From Kitasatospora sp. MAP12-44 (GTDB taxonomy: Bacteria; Actinomycetota; Actinomycetes; Streptomycetales; Streptomycetaceae), in assembly GCF_029892095.1 (NCBI RefSeq), contig NZ_JARZAE010000004.1:1736001-1800000 (forward strand): DNA of 64,000 bases. The letters run 5' to 3'. The notes beneath the pieces are model-generated. The model was not told the DNA's origin and did no database searches. It saw only the letters and a program-made list of their open reading frames with translations. Shown piece after piece: positions 1 to 9,551 of the stretch. The position numbers and the translations under genes are program-made. How positions within the stretch are numbered: the first letter of the stretch is position 1; every line of letters begins with the position of its first letter.

Positions 1-3000
1 GATGCGGCCGAGCGCGACCAGGGCGTGCCCCTGGTCGCGGCCGGCGCCGGCCTGCTCGCAGATCCGCAGGGCCGACTCGGCCTGCTCGCGGGCCTCCGGC
101 AGGCGGCCGACGGCCCGCAGGCTGTCCGCCAGCCGGGTGCGGGCCTGCGCCTCGCGGTCCAGCATCGAGGCCTCGACGGACACCGCCAGGCACTCGCCGT
201 ACCAGGCGATGGCCTCCTCGTAGCGGCCCAGGCCGTGCTGCGCCAGGCCCAGCACATAGAGCGCGTAGGCCGTGCCGGTGTGGTCGTTCATCCGGCGCAT
301 GTCCGCCAGCACGCCCTCGCAGGCGGGCACCGCCTCGGCCGGGTGGCCGCTGCGCACCAGCGCGAGCGCGGCGTTCACCGTGGTCGCCACCTCGCCCGAG
401 CGGTGGCCCAGTTGGCGGGCGAGCATGATCGCCTCGTCGTAGTGGACGACCGCCTCGTCGTAGCGGTGCTGCAGGTAGGCGATCAGGCCGAGGTCGTTCA
501 GCGCCTGGCGCAGGATCACCACGTCGCCCGCACCCCGGCAGGCCTCGGCGGCACGGCGTTCGGACCGCTCGGCCTCCTCAAGGCGGGTGGCCCGCAGGGC
601 GATGGTCCCGGCCAGGAAGCGGGCCCGGCCCTCGGCCTGGGTGTCGCCGCGCAGCGCGGCGCTGCGCGCCAGCAGGTCGGCGGCCGGCGCCAACCGCCCG
701 TACCAGGCGTCCTGTTCGAAGGGGCAGAGGGCGATCAGCAGGTCGACGGCCATCCGCAGCCGGCGCGACTGCGGGCTGTGCGGGAGGTGTGCGCCCTGCG
801 GGCTCCGGCCGGCACCGCCCTGCTCGGCCAGCGCGTCCTGCGCCACCTGGACGGCCAGCGCGACGATGCCCTCCGACTCGGCGGCGACCCAGGCGCGCGC
901 CGCGGCGAAGTCGCTCAGGCCCAGGCCCGGCGAGCCGAGCGAACCGAGCACCCCCGCCACCGGGTCGCCGGGGATCGCCAGTTGGAACGCCTCGCAGGCC
1001 GTGGCGAGCAGGAACTCCAGCAGCCGCCCGAACGCCTGTGCCTGCTCGACGGGTTCGCTGCGGGCCCGGCCGCGGGCGAAGGAGCGCAGCAGGTCGTGGT
1101 AGCGGTAGCGACCGGGCGCCGGGGACTCCAGCAGCGCGATGTCGACCAGCGCCTCCAGCAGGTCCTCGGCCTCCGTCTCCTCGACCGCCAGCGCGGCGGC
1201 CGCGGCGCTCAGCCCGAGATCGGGGCCGTCGAACACCGCCAGCATCCGGAACGCGCGGCCCTGGGCCGGGCCCAGCTGCTGGTAGCTCAGCTCGAAGACC
1301 GCGTCGACGGCCAGCCCGCCGATCCGCAGCTCGTCGATCCGGCGCTGCTCGTCGGCCAGCCGGGCCATCAGCGTCTGGACGGTCCAGGACGGCCGGGAGG
1401 AGAGCCGGGCGGCGGCGATCCGGACGGCCAGCGGCAGGAAGCCGCAGCTGCCGACCAGGTTGAGCGCGGCCTCGCGCTCGGCGGCCATCCGGTCGGGCCC
1501 GATCACCCGGCCCAGCAGGTCCAGCGCGTCCACCGGGTCGAAGACGTCCAGGGTGGTGTGGAAGGCGACCGGCAGGCCGACCAGCCGGGGGCGGCTGGTG
1601 ACCAGGACGGCGCAGTCGGCCGAGCCCGGCAGCAGCGGCCCGACCTGGGCGGCGTCCCGGGCGTCGTCCAGGACGACGAGCAGGCGCCGGTCGGCCGTCA
1701 GCGAGCGGAAGAGCGCCGACCTGCCCTCCACGCCGCTGGGCAGTGAGTCCGGGGAGTGGCCGAGCGCGGTGAGGAAGCCCGCGAGGACGTCGCCGGGGTC
1801 GGCCGGCACGCCGTCGCAGCCGTGCAGGGCGGCGTAGAGCTGGCCGCCGGGGAAGTCGGCGCGGACGCGGTGGGCGACGTGCAGGGCCAGCGTGCTCTTG
1901 CCGACCCCGCCCATGCCGGACAGGGTCACCACGGCGAGCGCCTGGCGCCCGGTCTCGGTGAGCGCCGCGCAGAGCGCTGCCGCCGAGCTCGCCCGGCCGG
2001 TGAAGTCCGTCGCGCCGGGCGGCAGTTGGGACGGCCCGGCCGGCGACTCGGCGCGCGGGGCGACCGCGGGCTGCTCGACGGCGACGGCCTGGTCAGCGAT
2101 GACCGGCTCGGCGGTCACGGGCTCGGCGGTCAGGCCGTCGACGTCCTCGGGCTCGATGTCCACGTCGGCGGCGTCCGCAGGCTCAGGCTCGGACTCAGGC
2201 TCGGGCTCGTCGGCGCCGACCACGACCGGCGCCGCCCCGCCGAGCGCGGGGTCACCGGCCAGGATCCGCCGGTGCAGGTCCACCAGCTCCGGCCCCGGCT
2301 CGATCCCCAGCTCCTCCACCAGATAGCCGCGCGCACTGCGGAACACCGCCAGCGCGTCCGCCCGCCGCCCGATCCGGCACAGCGCCCGCATCAGCAGCGC
2401 GTACGGCCGCTCCCGCAGCGGCTGGGCGGCGCTGAACTCCGCCAGCTGGTGGACCACCAGCGCGGCCCGCCCCAGGGTGAGGTCGAGGTCGAAGCGCTCC
2501 TCCAGCAGGTCGGCGCGCAGCTCACCGAGCTCGGCGCGCTGGCGCTCGGCGAACGGGCCGGGGATCCCCACCAGGGCCTCGCCGCGCCACAGCCCGAGCG
2601 CCTGGTCGCGCAGGGCCGCAGCCGCCGCCAGGTCGCCGGCCGCCTGCTCGCCGGCGGCCCGCGTGGTGAGCGACACCGCCTGCCGGGCGTCGATCATCTC
2701 GTCCGGCACCACCAGCTCGTAGCCGTCCCCGGCCGAGACCAGCAACCGTGGGGTCTCCCGGTCCTGCTCCAGGATCCGCCGCCAGCGCCAGGCGTAGGTA
2801 CGGATAGTGGCGGTGGCGGCCTGCGGCGGCTCCTCGCCCCAGAGCGCGTCGATCAGCTCGCCGATGCCGGCGCTGCGACCGGGCCGCAGCAGCAGCGTGG
2901 CGAGCATCGCCTGCTGCTGCGGGGAGCCGGTGGCGAGGGCGACGCCGTCGCGATCCACCCCCATCGGGCCGAGCACTGTGAACCGCACTTCCGCCACTGC

Positions 3001-3015
3001 CGTCCCCGCCTTCAT
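1..3015 (-). CDS. SARP/AfsR-type transcriptional regulator with NB-ARC and TPR regions (3' end cut by window)
   Basis: The minus-strand frame from ATG 3015 runs unbroken to the window edge (1005 codons), so the C-terminus is missing. The N-terminus is a winged-helix DNA-binding domain of the OmpR/SARP kind (residues about 10-105) followed by a bacterial transcriptional activator (BTAD) region to about 260. A P-loop GMGGVGKST lies at residues 367-375 and a Walker-B-like VVLDDA lies near 1685-1660, which is NB-ARC order. The rest is Ala/Leu-rich helical repeats consistent with TPRs. AfsR-like proteins of this architecture activate secondary-metabolism or development genes, often under Ser/Thr kinase control. 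An acidic low-complexity linker rich in Glu/Pro/Asp sits around 2050-2220. A GTG at 2997 is an alternative start. Nothing in the visible context names its target. Confidence 0.9.
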   Translation of the reverse strand, partial: MKAGTAVAEVRFTVLGPMGVDRDGVALATGSPQQQAMLATLLLRPGRSAGIGELIDALWGEEPPQAATATIRTYAWRWRRILEQDRETPRLLVSAGDGYELVVPDEMIDARQAVSLTTRAAGEQAAGDLAAAAALRDQALGLWRGEALVGIPGPFAERQRAELGELRADLLEERFDLDLTLGRAALVVHQLAEFSAAQPLRERPYALLMRALCRIGRRADALAVFRSARGYLVEELGIEPGPELVDLHRRILAGDPALGGAAPVVVGADEPEPESEPEPADAADVDIEPEDVDGLTAEPVTAEPVIADQAVAVEQPAVAPRAESPAGPSQLPPGATDFTGRASSAAALCAALTETGRQALAVVTLSGMGGVGKSTLALHVAHRVRADFPGGQLYAALHGCDGVPADPGDVLAGFLTALGHSPDSLPSGVEGRSALFRSLTADRRLLVVLDDARDAAQVGPLLPGSADCAVLVTSRPRLVGLPVAFHTTLDVFDPVDALDLLGRVIGPDRMAAEREAALNLVGSCGFLPLAVRIAAARLSSRPSWTVQTLMARLADEQRRIDELRIGGLAVDAVFELSYQQLGPAQGRAFRMLAVFDGPDLGLSAAAAALAVEETEAEDLLEALVDIALLESPAPGRYRYHDLLRSFARGRARSEPVEQAQAFGRLLEFLLATACEAFQLAIPGDPVAGVLGSLGSPGLGLSDFAAARAWVAAESEGIVALAVQVAQDALAEQGGAGRSPQGAHLPHSPQSRRLRMAVDLLIALCPFEQDAWYGRLAPAADLLARSAALRGDTQAEGRARFLAGTIALRATRLEEAERSERRAAEACRGAGDVVILRQALNDLGLIAYLQHRYDEAVVHYDEAIMLARQLGHRSGEVATTVNAALALVRSGHPAEAVPACEGVLADMRRMNDHTGTAYALYVLGLAQHGLGRYEEAIAWYGECLAVSVEASMLDREAQARTRLADSLRAVGRLPEAREQAESALRICEQAGAGRDQGHALVALGRI

Positions 3016-3269
3016 GCGCGCGCCGCCCCCGGATCGATCAGAATAGCCGCAGCTCCCGGGGGTTCCACCCCGCTGCGTCCCGGGCTCTTTCCCCCTATCA
3101 GGACGCCTGAGCCGACTGGTTCGTCGCAGGCGATCAACGCCCGTTAAACGCCTGGACGTTGGTTCATCGAGCGGTGCGCGGTGCTCGGTGACTCCGCGTT
3201 GATCGGCCGCTGGGTACGGTGGCGACGACCTGGAACGGGATGCGACCCGACCTCATCGGATGGGAGCCC
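3016..3269. other. divergent intergenic region
   Basis: About 250 bases separate the divergent SARP-type and LuxR-type regulator genes. It must hold both promoters. It is less GC-rich than its surroundings around 3040-3050 and 3140-3155. I see no convincing repeat, RNA gene or small coding sequence. Confidence 0.4.
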
Positions 3270-3929
3270 ATGATCATGCACAAGGTGCTGGAACACCCTG
3301 TCGGCACTTCGGCGATCGTGGTACGAATCCACGCCGACGACCCCATCACCAGGAGCGGCACGGCCGGCCAGCTGCGGCACGCCCCCGGCGTCTTCCTCTC
3401 GGAGGACGAGCGCGGCCCGCAGCACACGGTGAACCTGGTGGTCCACGAGCAGCTGGACGAGCCGGCCGCGACGCGCCTGCGGCGGCTGGCGAACGGCGGG
3501 GCCGGCCGGGTGGTGCTGGTGATCGGCCGGCTCACCGAGACCCAGCTGATGGACCTGGTCGCCTGGGGCGTCGGCGGCGTCGTCTGGCGCCACGAGGCGA
3601 ACCCCGACAGCCTGCTGCGCGCGGTGCGGGCCTCCGCGCGGGGGGAGAACGCCCTGCCGGCCGACCTGCTGGGCCGGGTGCTGAACCAGGTCGGCCGGTT
3701 GAAGCGCCGCGCGCCCGAGGGCCCGGGCTGGGCGGTGGCCGAACCGTCGGAGCGCGAGATCGAGATCCTGCGCCACCTGGCCGACGGCCTGGACACCGCG
3801 GAGATCGCCCGCCGGCTCTGCTACTCCGAGCGGACCGTGAAGAACGTGCTGCACGGCATCACCACCCGCTTCGACCTGCGCAACCGCGCCCACGCCGTCG
3901 CCTTCGCCCTGCGCAAGGGCTACATCTAA
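3270..3929 (+). CDS. LuxR/NarL-type helix-turn-helix transcriptional regulator
   Basis: The C-terminal 65 residues form a LuxR/GerE domain: the segment SEREIEILRHLADGLDTAEI, then a recognition helix with YSERTVKNVLHGI. The N-terminal ~140 residues resemble a receiver-like fold without a recognisable phospho-acceptor Asp (the stretch VVLVIGRLTE stands where a strand-3 Asp is expected), so it is probably an orphan, atypical response regulator. ATG 3270 or ATG 3276 are likely starts: GGGAG at 3262-3266 is 3 and 9 bases upstream respectively. An upstream ATG at 3219 is possible but has no clear ribosome site. It is divergent from the SARP-type gene and is followed after 79 bases by a carboxylesterase. 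Target genes are unknown. Confidence 0.85.
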   Translation: MIMHKVLEHPVGTSAIVVRIHADDPITRSGTAGQLRHAPGVFLSEDERGPQHTVNLVVHEQLDEPAATRLRRLANGGAGRVVLVIGRLTETQLMDLVAWGVGGVVWRHEANPDSLLRAVRASARGENALPADLLGRVLNQVGRLKRRAPEGPGWAVAEPSEREIEILRHLADGLDTAEIARRLCYSERTVKNVLHGITTRFDLRNRAHAVAFALRKGYI

Positions 3930-3950
3930 ATATCTAGGGTTTTGCCAGTA

Positions 3951-4002
3951 CCTCTCGGGGCAGTCTGCTGCCGGGCCACCGCGCCCAGACCGCTCCGAGA
4001 GG
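3951..4002 (+). promoter_or_regulatory. symmetric inverted repeat overlapping the esterase ribosome-binding site
   Basis: CCTCTCGG (3951-3958) pairs with CCGAGAGG (3995-4002), and GTCTG (3963-3967) with CAGAC (3986-3990), leaving two symmetric 4-base internal loops. The right arm contains the GAGAGGG Shine-Dalgarno of the gene at 4009. It could end the LuxR transcript, act as an operator, or sequester the ribosome site. Confidence 0.5.
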
Positions 4003-4008
4003 GCAGCC

Positions 4009-5658
4009 ATGACCCAGCTCGTGCCGCCGGATCCCGAGGTCCGCACTGCGGCCGGCACCGTGCGCGGCCGCGCCGGCGAGGGCGTCGCCGTCTTCCGCGG
4101 CATCCCGTACGCGCTCCCGCCGGTCGGCGGGCTGCGGTTCGCGGCGCCCGTCCCCGTGCCGGCCTGGTCCGGGGTGCGCGAGGCGGCCGCCTTCGGTCCG
4201 CCGCCGCCGCAACCCTCGTTCGGTACGGCGCCGCCGACCCGCGCGCCCACCTCCCCCGGCTCCCCGGACGAGCACGGCTGGCTGACGGTCAACGTCTGGA
4301 CTCCCGGGCCCGGCGCGGGCGACCGGCCCGTCCTGGTCTGGATCCACGGCGGCGCCTACCAGAGCGGCGACTGCTCGGTGCCGACCTACGACGGCGCCCG
4401 GCTGGCCCGCGAGGGCGACGCCGTGGTGGTCTCGTGCAACTACCGGGTGGGCGCCGAGGGCTTCGCCCAGCTGGACGGCGTGCCCGCCAACCGTGGCCTG
4501 CTCGACCAGGTCGCCGCGCTGCGCTGGGTCCGCGAGAACATCGCGGCCTTCGGCGGCGACCCGCTGCGGGTGACGGTCTTCGGGCAGTCCGCCGGCGCCG
4601 GATCGATCGCCGCGCTGCTCGCGATGCCCGCAGCCGCCGGACTGCTGCACCGGGCGATCCTGCAGAGCGTGCCGGGCACCTTCTTCAGCGCGGCGCTGGC
4701 CCGCGAGATCGCCGTCGAACTCGCCGCCGACCTCGGCGCGGCGCCGACGGCCGACGCGCTGCGCGACACCGACCCGCAGCTGCTGGTGGCGGCGGGCTGC
4801 CGGCTGGCGTCCGGGTTCTCCCGGCACGCGCACCGCTGGGGGCGGGCGATCGGCACCCTGGCCCCGTACGCCCCCGTCGTCGACGGCACGGTGCTGCCCA
4901 CCGACCCGTGGAGCGCGCTGGCCGCCGGCGCGGCGCGCTCCATCGCGCTGGTGATCGGCCACACCAAGGACGAGTTCGCCTTCCGCACCGCGGCCGGCCA
5001 TCGGCTCGGCCAGGTCAGCGAGGAGGCGGCGGCGCTCTCCCTGAGCCTCTTCGCCCCCGGCCCGGACGGCGCCGCCGCCTACCGCGCCGCCCACCCGCTC
5101 GCGGACGCCGGGGCGCTGTTCGACGACGTCAACTCCGACTGGTACTTCCGGATGCCCTCCCTCAAGCTCGCCGAGGCACAGGCCCGGGCGGGCGGCGCGG
5201 CCTATCTCTACCAGCTCGCCACCGCCCTGCCGGCCGACGGCGACTTCGGGGCCGTCGGCGCACCGCACGGCGCGGACACCCCGCTGGTCTTCGGCAACTA
5301 CCGGCTCTGCGAGGCCAACCCCTTCTACCCGGACCCGCCCGGCGCCCGCACCGAGGCGCTCGGCACCGCGATCCGGCGGGCCTGGACCGCCTTCGCCCGC
5401 ACCGGCGACCCCGGCTGGCCCGCCTTCGACGCCGAGCGGCGGCTCACCCGCGTCTTCGGCGCCGCCCCGGCCGTCGTCCGCTACCCCGAGGAGGCCGCCC
5501 GGCGGATCTGGGCGGACCACCCGATGGCCGCGCTCGACGTGACCGCCACCGCCGCGCCCGGGAGCGAGCTCGAGCGGGCTGAACAACTCGGTAGGGGCTG
5601 CCCTGCCATGGCCGATAGAATGACGACAGCCCGTGGCGTCGAGCACCCTTCCAGGTGA
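4009..5658 (+). CDS. type B carboxylesterase (COesterase family)
   Basis: A 549-residue alpha/beta-hydrolase of the carboxylesterase/lipase family hydrolysing ester bonds of unknown small substrates. Family marks are the N-terminal G-x-VRG and FRGIPYA segments, the oxyanion stretch VWIHGGAY, and the nucleophile elbow GQSAGAGS in FGQSAGAGSIAALLAMP; an acidic residue and the catalytic His (in GAPHGADTPLVFGN) follow. ATG 4009 has GAGAGGG six bases upstream. No signal peptide is present, so it is probably cytoplasmic. The length is normal for the family (about 500-550). The last ~30 residues, beyond 5570, look unlike the family and may be a local extension. It follows the LuxR-type regulator in the same direction, which could control it. 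Confidence 0.9.
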   Translation: MTQLVPPDPEVRTAAGTVRGRAGEGVAVFRGIPYALPPVGGLRFAAPVPVPAWSGVREAAAFGPPPPQPSFGTAPPTRAPTSPGSPDEHGWLTVNVWTPGPGAGDRPVLVWIHGGAYQSGDCSVPTYDGARLAREGDAVVVSCNYRVGAEGFAQLDGVPANRGLLDQVAALRWVRENIAAFGGDPLRVTVFGQSAGAGSIAALLAMPAAAGLLHRAILQSVPGTFFSAALAREIAVELAADLGAAPTADALRDTDPQLLVAAGCRLASGFSRHAHRWGRAIGTLAPYAPVVDGTVLPTDPWSALAAGAARSIALVIGHTKDEFAFRTAAGHRLGQVSEEAAALSLSLFAPGPDGAAAYRAAHPLADAGALFDDVNSDWYFRMPSLKLAEAQARAGGAAYLYQLATALPADGDFGAVGAPHGADTPLVFGNYRLCEANPFYPDPPGARTEALGTAIRRAWTAFARTGDPGWPAFDAERRLTRVFGAAPAVVRYPEEAARRIWADHPMAALDVTATAAPGSELERAEQLGRGCPAMADRMTTARGVEHPSR

Positions 5659-5766
5659 CGCCGGCGCGCGGGCCGCCGATTTTCCCCGGCGACGGCCGCC
5701 GACCAGCGCCCGACGCTCCGTGCGGAGCCCGACGCGCGACACCTAGAGGAATGGGAGCTTCCCAGG

Positions 5767-7476
5767 ATGGCTCGACACCTGATCACCAGCGCGCTTCCCT
5801 ACATCAACGGGATCAAGCACCTGGGGAACATGGTCGGGTCCATGCTCCCGGCGGATGTCTACTCCCGCTACCTGCGCCAGCGCGGCCACGACGTGCTCTA
5901 CATCTGCGCGACCGACGAGCACGGCACCCCCGCCGAGCTGGCCGCCAAGGCCGCCGGCCTGCCGGTCGACGAGTTCTGCGCGCAGCAGCACCTCGCGCAG
6001 AAGGCGATCTACGACGGCTTCGAGCTCTCCTTCGACTACTTCGGCCGCAGCTCCTCGCAGCAGAACCGCGAGATCACCCAGGAGTTCGCGCGCGAGCTGA
6101 AGGCCAACGGCTTCATCGAGGAGCGCTCGATCCGCCAGGTCTACTCGGTGGCCGACGGCCGGTTCCTGCCGGACCGCTACATCGAGGGCACCTGCCCGCA
6201 CTGCGGCTACGACAAGGCCCGCGGCGACCAGTGCGAGAACTGCACCCGCCTGCTGGACCCGACCGACCTGATCGACCCGCGCTCGGCGATCAGCGGCAGC
6301 ACCGAGCTGGAGGTCCGCGAGACCACCCACCTCTTCCTGCTGCAGTCCAAGCTGGCCGGCGAGGTCGAGGCCTGGATCGACGAGCACGGCAAGGACTGGC
6401 CGACGCTGGCCTCCTCGATCGCCCGCAAGTGGCTGACCGAGGGCCTCAACGACCGCTCGATCACCCGCGACCTGGACTGGGGCGTGCCCGTCCCGGCCGA
6501 CGTCTGGCCGGAGCTGGCGGCCGAGGGCAAGGTCTTCTACGTCTGGTTCGACGCCCCGATCGAGTACATCGGCGCGACAAAGGAGTGGTCCGACCAGGAC
6601 CCGGCCAACCGCGACTGGAAGTCCTGGTGGTACCAGGCGGACGACGTGCGCTACACGGAGTTCATGGCCAAGGACAACGTCCCGTTCCACACCGTGATGT
6701 TCCCGGCCACCATCATCGGGACCCGCGCGCCGTGGAAGAAGGTCGACTACGTCAAGGCCTTCAACTGGCTGAACTACTACGGCGGCAAGTTCTCCACCAG
6801 CCAGCAGCACGGCATCTTCACCAACGCCGCGCTCGAGCTGCTGCCCGCCGACTACTGGCGCTACTTCCTGATGGCCAACGCACCGGAGTCCGACGACACC
6901 AGCTTCAGCTGGGAGATCTTCTCCACCACGGTCAACAAGGACCTGGCCGACACGCTGGGCAACTTCGTCAACCGGGTGCTCTCCTTCAGCCTCAAGCGCT
7001 TCGGCGACACCGTCCCGGTCGGCAACCCGGCGGGCGAGGCCGAGCAGCGGCTCGGCGAGGAGATCGCCGGCCTGCTCGCCGAGTACCAGCAGCACCTGGA
7101 CGCCCTGCAGTTCCGCAAGGCCTCGCAGGCCCTGCGCGCGCTGTGGAGCGCGGGCAACTCCTACCTGGAGTCCAAGGCCCCCTGGACGGAGATCAAGACC
7201 GACGAGGCGGGCGCCGCGCTGACGCTGCGCACCGCGATGAACCTGATCCACCTGTACGGGGTCGTCTCGGCACCGTTCATCCCCTCCACCAGCGCCGCGA
7301 TGCGGGCCGTCTTCGCGCCCGGCGTGACGGACGAGCCGACCTGGGTCAGCGCGGAGCAAGCCGCCGCGCTGGACTTCGTCGCCGCCGGCACGCCGTTCAC
7401 CGTCCCGCCGGTGCTCTTCGCCAAGATCACCGACGACGACCTGGCCGCCTGGCGCGAGCGCTTCGGCGCCCAGTAG
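5767..7476 (+). CDS. metG: methionyl-tRNA synthetase
   Basis: Charges tRNA-Met with methionine in the cytoplasm. The 569-residue protein has the class I signature [10 protein letters not shown] (residues 12-21), a zinc knuckle Cys143, Cys146, Cys156, Cys159, and a KMSKS-loop variant KFSTS at 341-345. The anticodon-binding helical domain fills the C-terminus. It lacks the C-terminal EMAP/OB dimerisation domain seen in longer MetRS, so it is the short actinobacterial form. ATG 5767 is preceded by AGGAATGGGAG. The 108-base gap after the esterase suggests its own promoter. It ends at a strong hairpin shared with the convergent ABC transporter genes. Confidence 0.97.
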   Translation: MARHLITSALPYINGIKHLGNMVGSMLPADVYSRYLRQRGHDVLYICATDEHGTPAELAAKAAGLPVDEFCAQQHLAQKAIYDGFELSFDYFGRSSSQQNREITQEFARELKANGFIEERSIRQVYSVADGRFLPDRYIEGTCPHCGYDKARGDQCENCTRLLDPTDLIDPRSAISGSTELEVRETTHLFLLQSKLAGEVEAWIDEHGKDWPTLASSIARKWLTEGLNDRSITRDLDWGVPVPADVWPELAAEGKVFYVWFDAPIEYIGATKEWSDQDPANRDWKSWWYQADDVRYTEFMAKDNVPFHTVMFPATIIGTRAPWKKVDYVKAFNWLNYYGGKFSTSQQHGIFTNAALELLPADYWRYFLMANAPESDDTSFSWEIFSTTVNKDLADTLGNFVNRVLSFSLKRFGDTVPVGNPAGEAEQRLGEEIAGLLAEYQQHLDALQFRKASQALRALWSAGNSYLESKAPWTEIKTDEAGAALTLRTAMNLIHLYGVVSAPFIPSTSAAMRAVFAPGVTDEPTWVSAEQAAALDFVAAGTPFTVPPVLFAKITDDDLAAWRERFGAQ

Positions 7477-7483
7477 GCCGCTG

Positions 7484-7536
7484 CCGCCGTCGGGTGCTCC
7501 CTTCGCTGACTTCGCTAGGAGAGCACCCGGCGGCGG
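7484..7536. terminator. bidirectional hairpin between metG and the ABC permease gene
   Basis: CCGCCGTCGGGTGCTC (7484-7499) pairs with GAGCACCCGGCGGCGG (7521-7536) with one G-T position and a 21-base loop. It sits at the convergent ends of metG and the permease gene and overlaps the last permease codons. There is no T-tract, as is usual in streptomycetes. Confidence 0.7.
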
Positions 7537-8372
7537 AAGTTGCGCAGCCCGAGGCTGAGGAAGAGCACGCAGAACCCGATCAGCACCGGGTAGACGATGT
7601 ACAGGTGCATGTGCGAGGCCTCGGTCAGCCCGGCCCGCATCCCCTCCGCGATGTAGATCAGCGGGTTGACCAGCACCAGGGTCTGCAACCACGGGAAGCC
7701 GCCGACCTGGACCGCCGACAGCTTGGTCCACTGGTAGTACGTACCGCCCAGGAAGACCAGCGGCAGGACGACGAAGCCGAACATCAGGCCGATGTTGCGC
7801 GGCTCGAACGTCGTCCCGAGCACCAGCCCCAGCGAGGTCATCGCCAGGCAGGCCAGCGGGATCAGGGTCACCACCACCCACCAGTGCACCGACAGGTGCG
7901 CCTGGACGCCGGGCGCGTGCACCACGGCGGCGATCGGGAAGACCAGGATCGCCGAGATCAGCCCCTGGGTCGCGCCCGAGAGCACCCGGGCGACCGCGAC
8001 CAGCCACAGCGGGCAGGGCGCCTGCACCCGGTCCTCGATCTCGCGGGTGTAGCCGAACTCCTGGGAGAGCTGGATCGCCACCGACTGGATGCCCTGGAAC
8101 ATGATGGTGATCGCCACCACCCCGGGCACCAGCACCGTCGCGAAGTTTGACTCACCGGCCTTGCCGCCGCCCCCACCGACCCCCTGTCCGATGGTCGGGA
8201 AGACATACAGGAACACGAACACCAGCAGCAGCGGCTGCATGATGGTGCGCGCCGCGAACTCGGCGGCGTGCTTGCGCAGCACCAGCAGGTCGCGCTTGAT
8301 CAGCGCGCCGAGCGCGGAGCGGCTGGCGGCGAACACCGAGCGGGTCGGCTGGACCGTAATGGCAGTGGTCAT
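7515..8372 (-). CDS. ABC-2 type transporter permease
   Basis: A 285-residue integral membrane protein with about six transmembrane helices, of the DrrB/ABC-2 family that exports drugs, polysaccharides or lipids. The conserved segment around residues 100-140 (QSVAIQLSQEFGYTREIEDR) is typical of DrrB-like permeases. ATG 8372 overlaps the stop of the ATPase gene by one base (TGATG), so translation is coupled and the two form one exporter. A Gly-rich loop (GVGGGGGKAGES) between helices 1 and 2 faces the outside. The substrate cannot be read from sequence. Confidence 0.93.
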   Translation of the reverse strand: MTTAITVQPTRSVFAASRSALGALIKRDLLVLRKHAAEFAARTIMQPLLLVFVFLYVFPTIGQGVGGGGGKAGESNFATVLVPGVVAITIMFQGIQSVAIQLSQEFGYTREIEDRVQAPCPLWLVAVARVLSGATQGLISAILVFPIAAVVHAPGVQAHLSVHWWVVVTLIPLACLAMTSLGLVLGTTFEPRNIGLMFGFVVLPLVFLGGTYYQWTKLSAVQVGGFPWLQTLVLVNPLIYIAEGMRAGLTEASHMHLYIVYPVLIGFCVLFLSLGLRNFRRRVLS

Positions 8373-9370
8373 CAGTCCCTGAGCTCCTTCCCCGTCAAAC
8401 TGATGAACACCGTCTCCAGGGTGGCCTCGGCGACCGACAGATCGGCCACCTCGTAGCCCCCCGCCTCGGCGGCGCTCAGCACCCGGGGCAGCAGCCGGTT
8501 CGCGCCGCCCTTGACCTGCAGTTCCACTCCGCTGCCGCGTAGCCGGGTCTGCGTGACCCCGGCGATCTCGCGCGACAGCAGCGCGGCCAGCGCCGCCGGG
8601 TCCCCGCCCGCCTGGACGGTGACCACGGTGTCGGCCTCGACGCCCTGCTTGAGCGCGGCCGGGGTGTCCAGGGCCAGCACCCGCCCGTGGTCCAGGATCG
8701 CCACCCGGTCGCAGAGCTGGTCGGCCTCCTCCATGTTGTGCGTGGTGAGCAGGATGGTCTGACCGTCGGCGATCAGCTCGCCGAGGATGTCCCAGAGCGC
8801 CAACCGGCTCTGCGGGTCGAGCCCGGCGGTCGGCTCGTCCAGGAACAGGACGGCCGGACGGTGGTAGATCGCCCGCGCCACCATCAACCGCTGCGCCATC
8901 CCACCGGACAGCGCGAACACCGAGGCGTCGCCCCACTTCGCCAGGTGGAACCGCTCCAGCAGCGCGTCCGCCGTGCGGCGGGCCTCGCGGGCGGGCAGGC
9001 CGAAGAGCAGCCCGTGGAAGTAGAGGTTCTCCCGCACGGTGAGTGAGCGGTCCAGGGTGTTCTGCTGCGACACCACCGCGATCACCTGCTTGACCAGCGT
9101 CGGCCGCGCCACGACGTCGATCCCCCCGATCCACGCCGCCCCCGCCGTGGGCACCACCCGCGTGGTGAGCATCCCCACCGTCGTGGTCTTCCCCGCCCCG
9201 TTCGGCCCCAGCAGCCCGAACAACTCCCCGCGCCGCACCGCCAGATCCAACCCGTCCACCGCCGGCTCCACGGCCTTCGGGTACACCTTGCTCAACCCGG
9301 CGGTACGAATCACCGGCTCCCCATCACCCGCCGCCGTCCCCACCACTCCGGCCCGCTCCGCCGTCGCCAC
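8372..9370 (-). CDS. ABC transporter ATP-binding protein (DrrA-like)
   Basis: Energises the adjacent permease. The 332 residues contain Walker A GPNGAGKTTT, the Q-loop in VVSQQNTLD, an ABC signature with LSGGMAQR (the common form is LSGGQ-x-R), Walker B AVLFLDEPTAGLD and the H-loop His in LLTTHNMEEA. The C-terminal ~80 residues match the extra domain of DrrA-type daunorubicin exporters. ATG 9370 begins MATAERAG; an internal start nearer VIRTAGLSKVY is possible. The gene is first of a two-gene operon and is divergent from the XRE regulator at 9552. Confidence 0.94.
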   Translation of the reverse strand: MATAERAGVVGTAAGDGEPVIRTAGLSKVYPKAVEPAVDGLDLAVRRGELFGLLGPNGAGKTTTVGMLTTRVVPTAGAAWIGGIDVVARPTLVKQVIAVVSQQNTLDRSLTVRENLYFHGLLFGLPAREARRTADALLERFHLAKWGDASVFALSGGMAQRLMVARAIYHRPAVLFLDEPTAGLDPQSRLALWDILGELIADGQTILLTTHNMEEADQLCDRVAILDHGRVLALDTPAALKQGVEADTVVTVQAGGDPAALAALLSREIAGVTQTRLRGSGVELQVKGGANRLLPRVLSAAEAGGYEVADLSVAEATLETVFISLTGKELRD

Positions 9371-9551
9371 CGCGCCACCTCACTCCTGCGCCCACCACCA
9401 CCCCTCCACAATCCTCCGCCACCCCACCCCGAGCAACCGCCGGATCGGTTCGCTCGGTCGAGGTATCCCGGGCCGTTCCCCTGTCAACAGAACGACTCCA
9501 GCCGTACGGTTGCCGTCGGTAGTTTCTCGGACACGGACTTGGGGTTGTCCT

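Noticed and set aside
25..1746. Long plus-strand open frame opposite the SARP-type regulator
   Set aside because: It is a mirror of the minus-strand NB-ARC/TPR gene; its translation is a featureless Gly/Arg/Gln-rich string with no domain.
1756..3147. Second long plus-strand frame over the SARP domain
   Set aside because: The minus strand here encodes a clear DNA-binding and activator domain; third-position GC bias also favours the minus strand.
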